A stretch of 64,000 nt of DNA from Herbaspirillum sp. (GTDB lineage: Bacteria; Pseudomonadota; Gammaproteobacteria; Burkholderiales; Burkholderiaceae_D). The stretch is taken from positions 186,001-250,000 of the forward strand of contig JAQGLY010000014.1 of the NCBI GenBank assembly GCA_028292625.1, in the 5' to 3' direction. Below, piece by piece: positions 8,961 through 17,604 of this stretch. Positions within the stretch are counted from its first letter, which is position 1; the number at the start of each line of letters is the position of its first letter. The notes beneath the pieces are model-generated. The model ran no database searches. It was not told the origin of the DNA and saw only the letters and a program-made list of their open reading frames with translations. Both the position numbers and the translations under genes were made by a program.

Positions 8961-9950
8961 GTGAAAAGCAGTAGCTACCCAGCATTTCCCGGCGGCCCAT
9001 TTCCGGCGTTTCGCTCCATGCAATACGCAGCCATGATGTTGGCGGCGCTGGCATTGACTGCCTGCGGCAAAACCAAGGAGTCGGGTCAGGCGCTGGTCAA
9101 GGTCAATGGGGAAGAAATCACCATTCATCAGCTCAACACCGAAGTGAGTCATACCAACGGACAGGTTTCCAACAAGAAAATCCTTGAAGCGCTGATCGAC
9201 CGGCAGTTATTGGTCGAAGCCGCCAAGAGCGAAAAGACCGATGCCGATCCGGCCGTATTGCAGGAATTGGAACGCACGCGCAATCAGATATTGATGCAGG
9301 GCTATTTGCAACGCAAGCTGGGTGCGGCCGCCAAACCGAGCAGCAGCGAAGTCAATGATTTTTATACCAAGAATCCGGATCTCTTTGCGCAACGCCGTCA
9401 ATACGATCTGAACGAACTTGTGATCGACGCCAAGGATTTAAGTCCGCAACTGGCAACTTTGATGGGTACTGCGAGGTCAATAGACGAGGTGGCCGACTGG
9501 TTGCAAAGCAAACAGATCAAATTCAGCAGGGTGAGCGTGGCGCGCACCAGCGCCGATTTGCCACCCCCCATCGCCAGCGGACTGAAAACAATGGATAAAG
9601 GCCGTCTGTTTGTCATCAAAGACGGCGTACGCACCTTGCTGGTGGTGTTGCAGGATGTGAAAAGCAGCCCGATCGCGCTGGCCGCGGCCACGCCTCAGAT
9701 CGAGCAGTATTTGACCCTGCAAAAACGTCAGGCACAGGCCGCCGCCGAAGTCGCTCGCCTGCGCGCCAATGCCAAGATCGAATACCTCAGCAAGTCGGCG
9801 GCGCTGAAGGATGACGCGGTCGAGCCCCCTGCGGTGACGATGCCTGCCGCAGCAGCGGCCGCAGCAGCCGATGTACCGGCCGCCGCGGCAAGCAGCGCCA
9901 GCGCGGCCGCCGACGACCATGTGAGCCGCGGTGTTGCCGGCCTGAAATAG
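8961..9950 (+). CDS. epsD: EpsD-type lipoprotein, SurA/PpiC-like peptidyl-prolyl isomerase family
   Basis: A 329-residue protein with a GTG start at 8961, supported by a strong GAAGGAG site seven bases upstream. The signal sequence is long; the lipobox LTAC places the lipidated Cys at residue 35. The body (about 45-260) resembles the SurA N-terminal and parvulin-like region (VNGEEITIHQLN, ALIDRQLLVEAA). The C-terminal tail is an Ala-rich low-complexity stretch of about 45 residues. Family members in exosortase B loci are named EpsD and are thought to act in the periplasm as chaperones for export components; their catalytic activity is unproven. Confidence 0.83.
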   Translation: MKSSSYPAFPGGPFPAFRSMQYAAMMLAALALTACGKTKESGQALVKVNGEEITIHQLNTEVSHTNGQVSNKKILEALIDRQLLVEAAKSEKTDADPAVLQELERTRNQILMQGYLQRKLGAAAKPSSSEVNDFYTKNPDLFAQRRQYDLNELVIDAKDLSPQLATLMGTARSIDEVADWLQSKQIKFSRVSVARTSADLPPPIASGLKTMDKGRLFVIKDGVRTLLVVLQDVKSSPIALAAATPQIEQYLTLQKRQAQAAAEVARLRANAKIEYLSKSAALKDDAVEPPAVTMPAAAAAAAADVPAAAASSASAAADDHVSRGVAGLK

Positions 9951-10043
9951 GCCGCAGCGGATTGTGTTGTTTTTTTGCCTGTTTTTGCCCTGTCTTTGTC
10001 CCTAGATACAGATATATAAATGGAAGCGTGAACGGAGTTAATC

Positions 10044-10841
10044 ATGATGACTAGATTGTTGGGATCGTTGCTGGCCTTGGTATTGAGTTTGGGGATGGGT
10101 TCCGCATGGGCCGCCGATATGCTGCTTGGCTCCGGCGATGTGCTCAAGATTACCGTCTTCGGCAGTCCGGATTTGACATTGGAGACGCGTGTGAGCGACA
10201 GCGGAAGCATCAACTATCCGCTGATCGGCGAAGTCAAGGTGGGCGGCGTGTCGGCCTCGGCGGCCGAGCGCGAGATTGCGGATCGCCTGTCCAAAGGCAA
10301 ATTCGTGCGCAATCCGCAGGTCAATATTCTGGTGACGGTGCCGCAAAGCCAACTGGTGTCGGTATTGGGCCAGGTGCTTAAACCCGGACGTTACCCGCTG
10401 GACGGCAGACATACCGTGGCCGATATGCTGGCCTTGGCGGGCGGGGTGACGGCCGACGGCGGCGACAGCGTGACCGTGGTTCACAATGCCGACGGCCAGA
10501 TCACCAGGCAGGTGATCGACATGTATACGCTGACGCATGACGGCGAAAACGGCCCGGTCCAGCTGCCCGATGTGAGCAGCAATGACGTGGTGTATGTCGA
10601 ACGCGCGCCGCGCTTTTACATTTACGGCGAAGTCCAGCATCCGGGCATGTTCCGGCTGGAACGCGGCACCACCGTGTTGCAGGCGCTGTCCGTCGGCGGC
10701 GGCTTGACGCTGCGCGGCACCGAGCGCGGCATGCTGATCAAACGCCGCGATGCGAGCGGCGTATTGAAAGACCTGAAGACCAGCAAGGAAGATCTGCTGC
10801 AGCCCGACGATGTAGTGTATGTCAAGGAAAGCTGGTTCTGA
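10044..10841 (+). CDS. epsE: Polysaccharide export outer-membrane protein EpsE (OPX family)
   Basis: Forms, or is part of, the outer-membrane/periplasmic conduit for polysaccharide, as Wza does. The 265-residue protein has a signal peptide (LLALVLSLGMGSAWA) and begins the mature part with the OPX hallmark LGSGDVLKITVFG.PDL. A polysaccharide export domain (about 28-110) is followed by SLBB-type beta-grasp repeats (VLGQVLKPGRYPL and IYGEVQHPGMFRLE). There is no lipobox and no long C-terminal helix, so it is smaller than Wza. It sits directly before the chain-length regulator, the usual pairing. Confidence 0.9.
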   Translation: MMTRLLGSLLALVLSLGMGSAWAADMLLGSGDVLKITVFGSPDLTLETRVSDSGSINYPLIGEVKVGGVSASAAEREIADRLSKGKFVRNPQVNILVTVPQSQLVSVLGQVLKPGRYPLDGRHTVADMLALAGGVTADGGDSVTVVHNADGQITRQVIDMYTLTHDGENGPVQLPDVSSNDVVYVERAPRFYIYGEVQHPGMFRLERGTTVLQALSVGGGLTLRGTERGMLIKRRDASGVLKDLKTSKEDLLQPDDVVYVKESWF

Positions 10842-10902
10842 TTCCCTGACCCGTTCGACCGGTAGTTGCAACAGCCAGACCCCAATTGACGAGGTGCCGT
10901 AT

Positions 10903-12309
10903 ATGAATTTATCCCAATTTTTCTTGATTTTGCGAGCGCATATCAAGATCATCCTGTTGATCCTGGGTGTGACCGTTGCGGTCGCGCTCACCGTGAGCCT
11001 GATGCTGCCGAAAAAATACAGGGCCACCTCTTCAGTGGTGCTGAACTACAAGGGCGTCGATCCGGTGTCTGGCATGATTGTCACGGCGCAGGCCATGCCC
11101 GGCTACATGCCGACGCAGGTGGCCATCGTCAATAGCAAAAACACGGCGCTGAAGGTAGTCGACGACCTGAAACTGGCCGATGCGCCGGGCGTCAAGGAGA
11201 GTTTTCAGGCCGCCACCCAGGGCCGCGGCGATTTGCGCGACTGGCTGGCCACTGTCCTGATGCACAATTTGGACGCGGTGGCCTCGCGCGACAGCTCCGT
11301 GATCGACATCACTTTCCAGGGATCCGATCCGCAATTCGTGGCCGCCATCGCCAATGCGTTCGCGGACGCCTTCCAGCGGGTCAGCGTCGAATTGAAGGTC
11401 GAGCCTTCGCGCAAGGCGTCGGTCTATTTCACCGACCAGATCAAGCTATTGCGCGATAACCTGGAAGCGGCGCAGGCCAAGCTGACCAAATACCAGCAAG
11501 ACAACAGCATCATCGGCACCGACAATCGTCTGGATGTGGAAATGAACCGCCTCAACGATCTGTCGACCCAGCTGGTGATGGCGCAAGGCGCGGCGATGGA
11601 AGCGCGATCGCGCCGCGCCGGTGCGGCAGGCGCCATGGCGGCCGAGTCGCCGGATGTGGCTAGCAATCCGCTGGTGCAGACATTGAAGGGCAATCTGGCG
11701 GCGGCCGACGCGCGCTTCTCCGAGGTGGCGCAGCGTCTGGGGCCTGGCCATCCCGATTACCAGGCGGCCAAGGCCAGCGCCGACAGCTTGCGTGCGCAAT
11801 TGAACGCCACCGTCGCGGCGACTTCGAATACGGTCGGCAACAACGCCACCATCCTGCAAAAACGCGAATCGGAAATCCAGGCCGCGCTGAATCAGCAAAA
11901 GTTGAAGGTGCTGGCGCTGAACCGCACCCGCGACGATATGAACGTATTGCAGCGTGAACTCGATGGCGCGCAGCGCGCTTACGAATTGGCGACTCAGCGG
12001 TTTACGCAAACCAGCCTGGAAGGCCAGTCCAATCAGTCCGATATCTCGATCCTGGCGACGGCGACGGCGCCGCTTGGTCCGTCCAGTCCGCGCCTGGTGC
12101 CCAATATGATGATGGCGATATTGGTCGGCCTGATTCTGGGCATCGGCGCGGCTGTGGCGCTGGAATTGCTCAACCGCCGCGTGCGTTCGGCCGACGACCT
12201 GATCGGAGGCCTGGGCATTCCGGTGCTGGGGAACATCGTGCGGCCGCAGATCAGGACGGCGAATCGCCGCATTGGCTTCGGCCGCGAGGTGAAGGCGATA
12301 GGTGCTTAG
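10903..12309 (+). CDS. epsF: Chain-length determinant protein EpsF (Wzz/PCP family)
   Basis: An inner-membrane polysaccharide co-polymerase that sets chain length and partners with the kinase EpsG and the channel EpsE. At 468 residues it has a membrane helix near residues 15-40 (IILLILGVTVAVALTVSLML), a large periplasmic coiled-coil segment (about 190-400), and a second helix near 428-448. The proline-rich block before the second helix (APLGPSSPRLVPN) is the PCP motif. The start ATG 10903 (MNLSQFFLIL) was preferred over an in-frame ATG overlapping epsE because it has a GAGG site upstream and matches the family N-terminus. Confidence 0.9.
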   Translation: MNLSQFFLILRAHIKIILLILGVTVAVALTVSLMLPKKYRATSSVVLNYKGVDPVSGMIVTAQAMPGYMPTQVAIVNSKNTALKVVDDLKLADAPGVKESFQAATQGRGDLRDWLATVLMHNLDAVASRDSSVIDITFQGSDPQFVAAIANAFADAFQRVSVELKVEPSRKASVYFTDQIKLLRDNLEAAQAKLTKYQQDNSIIGTDNRLDVEMNRLNDLSTQLVMAQGAAMEARSRRAGAAGAMAAESPDVASNPLVQTLKGNLAAADARFSEVAQRLGPGHPDYQAAKASADSLRAQLNATVAATSNTVGNNATILQKRESEIQAALNQQKLKVLALNRTRDDMNVLQRELDGAQRAYELATQRFTQTSLEGQSNQSDISILATATAPLGPSSPRLVPNMMMAILVGLILGIGAAVALELLNRRVRSADDLIGGLGIPVLGNIVRPQIRTANRRIGFGREVKAIGA

Positions 12310-12399
12310 CGATCCGACCCAACCGGTCTTCTTCAAGGCGGACAAGCCCGGGAAGGATGCCTGCTTTTGCAAGCCACACTATATTGAAATGGGATTTCG

Positions 12400-13287
12400 A
12401 TGAACTCTACGACTGCAATCGTCACCAAGGATATCGGCGGCGCCAAGCTACCCAATCGTTCCATCGGCGCCATCCTGATCGACCTCGGACGGCTTACGCC
12501 GGAGGCTGCCGAACGCATTCTGCGCCTGCAGCGGGACCGCGGCATGCGTTTCGGCGACGCCGCTATCGAACTGGGCTTGCTGACGCAGGCCGATATCGAA
12601 TTCGCTCTTTCGCGCCAGTTCGACTATCCGTACCTGCTCAAAGGGGAAAGCCGGGTCAGCGAAGAACTGATCGCCGCCTACAATCCTTTCAGTCCGCAGG
12701 TCGAGGCCTTGCGCGCCTTGCGCAGCCAGTTGATGCTGCGCTGGTTCGATTCCGATATCGACCGCAAGGCGATCGCCGTGACCAGCGCCGCGCGCGGCGA
12801 AGGGCGCAGTTTCATCGCCGCCAATCTGGCGGTGGTGTTTTCGCAATTGGGCGAGCGCACCCTGCTGATCGATGCCGATATGCGCCATCCGCGTCAGCAT
12901 GATCTGTTCGGCATGCATAACCGCACCGGCCTGTCCGCGATTTTGTCCAGCCGCGCCAGCCCTCCGGAAGCCATTCAGCGTGTCCCGTCGCTGGTCGATC
13001 TGTCGGTGCTGCCGGCCGGCCCGATGCCGCCCAATCCGCAGGAATTGCTGGGCCGCGCCACCTTCCCGCAGCTGCTGGAGGAATTGGCGCTGGCGTTCGA
13101 CGTGATTCTGATCGACACGCCGGCCGGTTCCGACTACGCCGACGGCCAGACCGCCGCCGTGCGCGCCGGTTCGGCGCTGATGGTGGTGCGCAAGAACGTC
13201 AGCCATATTGCGGCCGTGCGTACTTTGGTCGACCACTTCGTGCACGCCAATGTGGTCGTGGTGGGCAGTGTCCTCAACGACTTCTGA
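12400..13287 (+). CDS. epsG: EpsG: chain-length-associated tyrosine autokinase with MshEN-like N-terminus
   Basis: A BY-kinase partner of EpsF, 295 residues. Residues 21-44 and 50-73 are two copies of a 24-residue pattern (x-hydrophobic-G...L..G.......I..L..Q) separated by five residues, as in MshEN domains that bind cyclic di-GMP. The first copy has Ser21 where the motif Arg would be; the second keeps Arg50. The kinase part has a Walker A variant with GEGRS at 133-137 and Walker A' LLIDADMR at about 155-162. The Tyr-rich C-terminal cluster of classical BY-kinases is absent: the protein ends VGSVLNDF. The stop is 38 bases before the exosortase start. Confidence 0.88.
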   Translation: MNSTTAIVTKDIGGAKLPNRSIGAILIDLGRLTPEAAERILRLQRDRGMRFGDAAIELGLLTQADIEFALSRQFDYPYLLKGESRVSEELIAAYNPFSPQVEALRALRSQLMLRWFDSDIDRKAIAVTSAARGEGRSFIAANLAVVFSQLGERTLLIDADMRHPRQHDLFGMHNRTGLSAILSSRASPPEAIQRVPSLVDLSVLPAGPMPPNPQELLGRATFPQLLEELALAFDVILIDTPAGSDYADGQTAAVRAGSALMVVRKNVSHIAAVRTLVDHFVHANVVVVGSVLNDF

Positions 13288-13324
13288 TCGCAAGATCTAC
13301 GATGTCGATCACCGGGACCGTGGC

Positions 13325-15004
13325 ATGAGCTCAGATTTGACCTATTTGCTGAAATCGTCCGAACCGCCGCGCGGCGCCTCGCTGGCGCCGTGGATCGTCG
13401 TGGCCTTGGGCATCGCGGCGATTTACATACCCAGTTTCATCGGCCTGCTGCGCGGCGTGTGGAGCACCGAGCGCAACGCGCATGGTCCGATCGTGCTGGC
13501 GGTGGCCTGCGCATTCCTGTATTTCCGGATCCGTCAACTGCTGGCCGACGGCCTGATCGAAAGAGAGCCGGCGCCGGCGGCCGGCTGCGTCATGCTGATT
13601 TTCGGCCTGTGTTGCTTTGCGCTGGGGCAATCGCAGACGGTCTTGTTTCTGGAAGCCGGTTCGCTGATCCCGGTATTGATTGGCACCGTGCTGATCTTCT
13701 TCGGCAAGAAGACCTGCTATCGCCTGTGGTTTGGGTTTTTCTTCATGTTGTTCATGATCCCGTTGCCATCGTCGGTGGTCGACGCGCTGACCCAGCCGTT
13801 GAAAATCGGCGTATCGCACGCGTCCGAGTATCTGCTGTATGCATTCGGCTATCCGGTCGCCCGTAACGGCGTGATCCTGATCATCGGACAATACCAGTTG
13901 CTGGTGGCGGACGCCTGCGCCGGACTCAACTCGCTGTTTACGCTTGAGGCGCTCGGTCTGCTGTATATGAATCTGGTGCGGCATCAATCGGTGGCGCGCA
14001 ATACCATTCTGGCGCTGCTGATCGTACCGGTGTCGTTTACCGCCAATACCATCCGCGTCATGGCGCTGGCGCTGATTACCTACTATTTGGGCGATGCCGC
14101 GGGGCAAGGCTTTCTGCATGGCTTTGCCGGCATGGTGCTGTTTCTGACCGCCCTGATGCTGATCATCGGGCTGGACGGTTTGATCCGCTGGGGCGTGACC
14201 TGGCATGCGCGGCGCAACGGCCGCAGGCCGCCGGAGGCGATTGCGCGCCGCCTGAATACGCCGCTGGACGATAGCGTCGGCGAGAGCGTGCGCAAGACCT
14301 TTTCGATTGCGCTGAAACCGGCGATTGCGATGGCCTTGATGATGCTGCTGGCGATCGTCGCCGCGCGCGCATTGGCGCCGCAAATGGCGCCGGCCGCCAA
14401 AACCGCAAAACTGGAAGCCATCGTGCCGACCGCGTTCGGCGACTGGAAGGCGATTCCGTCGCCTTATATGCAGGTGAGTCTGTCCGTGGAAGACGGCGTC
14501 GACGGCGATCGCACCCAGGATCAGCCTTACGACGACGTTCTGACCCGCACCTATCGCAACAGCAAGGGCGAACAGGTCATGCTGGCGCTGGCTTATGCGC
14601 GGCAGCAGCAGCAGGACGTGAAAATCCATTTGCCGCAGGTTTGCTACCAGGCCCAGGGCTTCGACGAGTTGCAATCCGAGAATACGGTGCTGGGCAATCC
14701 CGCCGGCGCCAGCCCGATCAACGCGGAGCGTATGCTGGTGCGCAACAAGGACCGGCTGGAAGCGGTCAGCTTCTGGGTGCGCATCGGCGACGCGACGCCG
14801 CGCGGCGGATTGGCGATGCGCATGAAGATACTGCGCGACGGCATAGGCGGCAAGATTTCGGATGGCATGCTGGTGCGCGCCTCCAGCATGATTCGTGACG
14901 AACCGGATGCCCAGGCGGCGTACCGGCGCCAGGAAGCTTTCCTGGCGGATCTGATGCATGCGGTGCCGCCGGGAGCGGTCGATTTGTTGGCGCCGGCGCG
15001 GTAA
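13325..15004 (+). CDS. xrtB: Exosortase B fused to an EpsI domain
   Basis: A membrane transpeptidase-like enzyme that cleaves and sorts PEP-CTERM proteins. The first part of the 559-residue chain (about 1-300) has about eight membrane helices and the exosortase catalytic set: Cys198 in ADACAGLNSL, Arg244 in NTIRVMAL, and His265 in FLHGFAG. After a basic linker and one further hydrophobic helix (about 325-345), the region about 360-540 is an EpsI-like periplasmic domain (FGDWKAI, LPQVCYQAQGF). XrtB and EpsI are often separate genes; here a single reading frame links them. The start ATG 13325 follows epsG closely. Predicted substrates are encoded at 3838 and 41221. Confidence 0.92.
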   Translation: MSSDLTYLLKSSEPPRGASLAPWIVVALGIAAIYIPSFIGLLRGVWSTERNAHGPIVLAVACAFLYFRIRQLLADGLIEREPAPAAGCVMLIFGLCCFALGQSQTVLFLEAGSLIPVLIGTVLIFFGKKTCYRLWFGFFFMLFMIPLPSSVVDALTQPLKIGVSHASEYLLYAFGYPVARNGVILIIGQYQLLVADACAGLNSLFTLEALGLLYMNLVRHQSVARNTILALLIVPVSFTANTIRVMALALITYYLGDAAGQGFLHGFAGMVLFLTALMLIIGLDGLIRWGVTWHARRNGRRPPEAIARRLNTPLDDSVGESVRKTFSIALKPAIAMALMMLLAIVAARALAPQMAPAAKTAKLEAIVPTAFGDWKAIPSPYMQVSLSVEDGVDGDRTQDQPYDDVLTRTYRNSKGEQVMLALAYARQQQQDVKIHLPQVCYQAQGFDELQSENTVLGNPAGASPINAERMLVRNKDRLEAVSFWVRIGDATPRGGLAMRMKILRDGIGGKISDGMLVRASSMIRDEPDAQAAYRRQEAFLADLMHAVPPGAVDLLAPAR

Positions 15005-15071
15005 TCGGGTATGGGCAATAAAGAACGTCGGTGGCAGGATATGACGATGCGGCAAGCCCGGGAGTGTATGC

Positions 15072-16148
15072 ATGGCGACGATTGACGTTTTACTGCCTGT
15101 CAGGAACGGCATCGCCTTTCTGGCGGAATCGCTCGACAGCGTGCGGGCGCAGCGCTTTGCGGATTGGCGCATGCTGGTGCTCGATCACGGTTCGACCGAC
15201 GGCAGCCGGGAACTGGCGGAGCGCTACAGCGCGCAGGACCGGCGTATTGAAGTCCATTCCTTTCCGCAGGCGGACGGCTTGGCCGGACTGTTGAATCACG
15301 GTCTCGATATCACCGATTGCCGTTACGTGATGCGCCACGATGCCGACGACGTTTGTTATCCGGACCGCATGGATATCGTGCTGGAGGCATTCGCGGCGCA
15401 GCCCGGTGTGGCGGCGGTGGGTGGCCAGGCGGACGTGATCGACGGCGCCGGCGCGCCCATTGGCGATATGAAGATGCCGATCGGCGTCAAAAGAGTGTCG
15501 GTCGCCGGACTGTTTTGCAACCCGATCGCGCATCCTGCCGCCATGCTGGATTTCGCGCAGATGCAAGCCCGCGGCGTGCGCTACGGAGCGGATTTTCTGC
15601 AGGCGTTGCCGCCCGGGCAAAGCCTGCGGGTGCAGGGCCTGGCGGAAGATTATTTCATGTTCGGTCAATTGGCGATCGAGGGTAAATGCACCAATGTGCC
15701 GCAGCGGCTGATCAAATACCGCCGCCACGGCAACAACGTGGGCGCCACCAAGTTTCAGGCGCAGATGGATATGTCGCTGCAGGTGTCGCGTTTTCTGGCC
15801 CGTTCGCTGTGCGCCGCGCACGGCTTGCCGTATGTCGATCCCGCGCCTTTTTGCAACCACGGGGGCATGTTGTTCGACGTCGGCGGCGGCAGCGATTTTT
15901 CCGCCCAGTTTGCGCAAATGGCGCGTAACCTGCGCAGGGTTTTCGGCGATTCGCAAGAAGTCGAGCGCGAACTGGCGTTCCGCAAGGCGGTGTCCACCCG
16001 ACGGGAGCTCTTGCTGTTGTGGCGCTATTTCCGCTTCCAGTCGCGCAATGCTCCCGAAAACGGCGAGTGGAATGCGATCCGTTCATGGCTGGTCGGACGC
16101 TTTCCGGGGAAAAGCCGGATACACGTCGCGGCCGAGGCGGCGGTATGA
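15072..16148 (+). CDS. Family 2 glycosyltransferase
   Basis: Adds a sugar to the lipid-linked repeat unit on the cytoplasmic side; donor and linkage cannot be told from sequence. The 358-residue protein has the GT-A fold signature: VLLPVRNG at the N-terminus, LDHGSTDGS nucleotide-binding segment near 40-50, and the metal-binding region MRHDADDV near 90-97. There are no membrane helices. ATG 15072 is preceded by a GGAG site. It lies between the exosortase and the Wzy-like gene, in the same direction and with short gaps, so it belongs to the same operon. Confidence 0.88.
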   Translation: MATIDVLLPVRNGIAFLAESLDSVRAQRFADWRMLVLDHGSTDGSRELAERYSAQDRRIEVHSFPQADGLAGLLNHGLDITDCRYVMRHDADDVCYPDRMDIVLEAFAAQPGVAAVGGQADVIDGAGAPIGDMKMPIGVKRVSVAGLFCNPIAHPAAMLDFAQMQARGVRYGADFLQALPPGQSLRVQGLAEDYFMFGQLAIEGKCTNVPQRLIKYRRHGNNVGATKFQAQMDMSLQVSRFLARSLCAAHGLPYVDPAPFCNHGGMLFDVGGGSDFSAQFAQMARNLRRVFGDSQEVERELAFRKAVSTRRELLLLWRYFRFQSRNAPENGEWNAIRSWLVGRFPGKSRIHVAAEAAV

Positions 16149-16194
16149 GGCCGCCGCGTGCCCTAATTTATCGCTGCTTTCGGAGAACAACGCC

Positions 16195-17604
16195 GTGTTA
16201 AAAAACAGGTCTCAAACATCCAATGCCTCGACCCTGGTCGTGCTGGCGGCCTTGGGCGCGGCTTTGCTGCTTGGTTTAATTATTCCGCTGCTGACCGGCG
16301 CAATGGCGGAGCGGCCGTCGCGCCTGATGGCGCTGCCGGCGGTGCTGGTACTCGGCTTGATGGTGCTGTTCAACCGGCGCCTGCTGTTGTTCGCCATCAT
16401 TCTGTTGCGCGCTTCGGGCGATATCGTTCTGGAATCGACCCGTTTTTCGCTGGGCGGATTTTCGACCGGGATCGGCGGTTTGATCAATGCCGGGGTGATC
16501 TTGATTGCAGTGGGGCTGGTCATCGGCAAGCCCAAGACGATGCCCCGCGCGGCGGTGTTGGCCTGGGCCGGCTTTCTTGCGCTGGGGGCCTTTGCCGTGG
16601 TGCTGTCGCCGGTGCGGGCCGATGGCATCCGTACCTATCTCGATCTGTGTTCTTACTTCGCGATGTTTACGATTGCGTTTCACCTCGTCCGCACGCCTGA
16701 GGATTTTCGTTTTTGCCTGTTGCTGATCTTGTTTTCCTCGATCGGACCGGTGTTGTATTCCGCGGTCGATTTTGCGCGCAACCATGGCGGCGGTTTTCGG
16801 TTGATGAGCACCTTTTCGCATCCGAACGTGATGGCGTTCTATTTGATGGTCATCATTGCGGTGGCCCTGTATATACTGAAATGCGCGGCGTACGCGCTGA
16901 CGGCGCCCAGGCGGGTGATGCTCAATCTCTATATATTGCTGCTGTTGGTGCTGTTGTTACTGACGCAAACACGCAGCGCCTGGATTGGGTGTTTTCTGTT
17001 TTTCGCCATCTACGCCGTATTCTTCGAACGCAAATATCTGTTCTATCTGCTATTGCTGCCGCTGGTGGTGCTGTTCGTTCCAGCCGTTCAGGACCGCCTC
17101 GCCGACCTTGCCACCGGCAACGACGCGGCAAACTATGCGAAATTGAATTCCTTCGCCTGGCGCGTCATGTTGTGGAAATTTGCGTTGGGGTCGATGTCGA
17201 CGGCCAATTATCTGGTCGGCAACGGCTGGAATGCGTTCAATCATAATTCGCAGGCGTTTTTCCCGATGGCGGGAAGAATCGAATGGTATGCCCATAACGT
17301 CTACGTGCAGCTGATGTACGAGATGGGCCTGCTGGGCCTCGCGGCTTACCTGTTTCTGTATGCCAAAATCGCATCGATTCTGCGCCACCTGTGGAAGTTC
17401 GACAGACTGGCGGCGGTGGTCGTGCTTTCGCTGATGGCGGAATATGTTGCGGTATCGGCATCGGATAACGTCCTGGCTTACCTGTCGGTGAACTGGTATC
17501 TCTGGCTGGTGCTCGGCGCCGCCTGCGCGATGGTGATGACGCATCCGCAATATCTGCAAGCGGGCGCGGAAAAGGAAGCCCGAAAGAGACGCGCGACAAC
17601 ATGA
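16195..17604 (+). CDS. Wzy-like O-antigen polymerase/ligase family membrane protein
   Basis: A protein of about 469 residues with some eleven membrane helices and one large periplasmic loop (about residues 280-370, containing NDAANYAKLNS and WNAFNHNSQAFFP). This layout, with the TRSAWIG segment at the loop edge, is that of the O-antigen ligase/Wzy superfamily, which polymerises lipid-linked repeat units in the periplasm. The start is GTG 16195 with CGGAG about ten bases upstream; the longer in-frame extension only shadows the preceding gene. The stop overlaps the next start (ATGA). Confidence 0.85.
   Translation: MLKNRSQTSNASTLVVLAALGAALLLGLIIPLLTGAMAERPSRLMALPAVLVLGLMVLFNRRLLLFAIILLRASGDIVLESTRFSLGGFSTGIGGLINAGVILIAVGLVIGKPKTMPRAAVLAWAGFLALGAFAVVLSPVRADGIRTYLDLCSYFAMFTIAFHLVRTPEDFRFCLLLILFSSIGPVLYSAVDFARNHGGGFRLMSTFSHPNVMAFYLMVIIAVALYILKCAAYALTAPRRVMLNLYILLLLVLLLLTQTRSAWIGCFLFFAIYAVFFERKYLFYLLLLPLVVLFVPAVQDRLADLATGNDAANYAKLNSFAWRVMLWKFALGSMSTANYLVGNGWNAFNHNSQAFFPMAGRIEWYAHNVYVQLMYEMGLLGLAAYLFLYAKIASILRHLWKFDRLAAVVVLSLMAEYVAVSASDNVLAYLSVNWYLWLVLGAACAMVMTHPQYLQAGAEKEARKRRATT

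Noticed and set aside
13331..15172. A long open frame on the minus strand (over 600 codons) opposite exosortase B
   Set aside because: Its product is Arg/His/Gln-rich without domains or a ribosome site, as expected for the antisense of a GC-rich gene; the plus strand has a clear enzyme.
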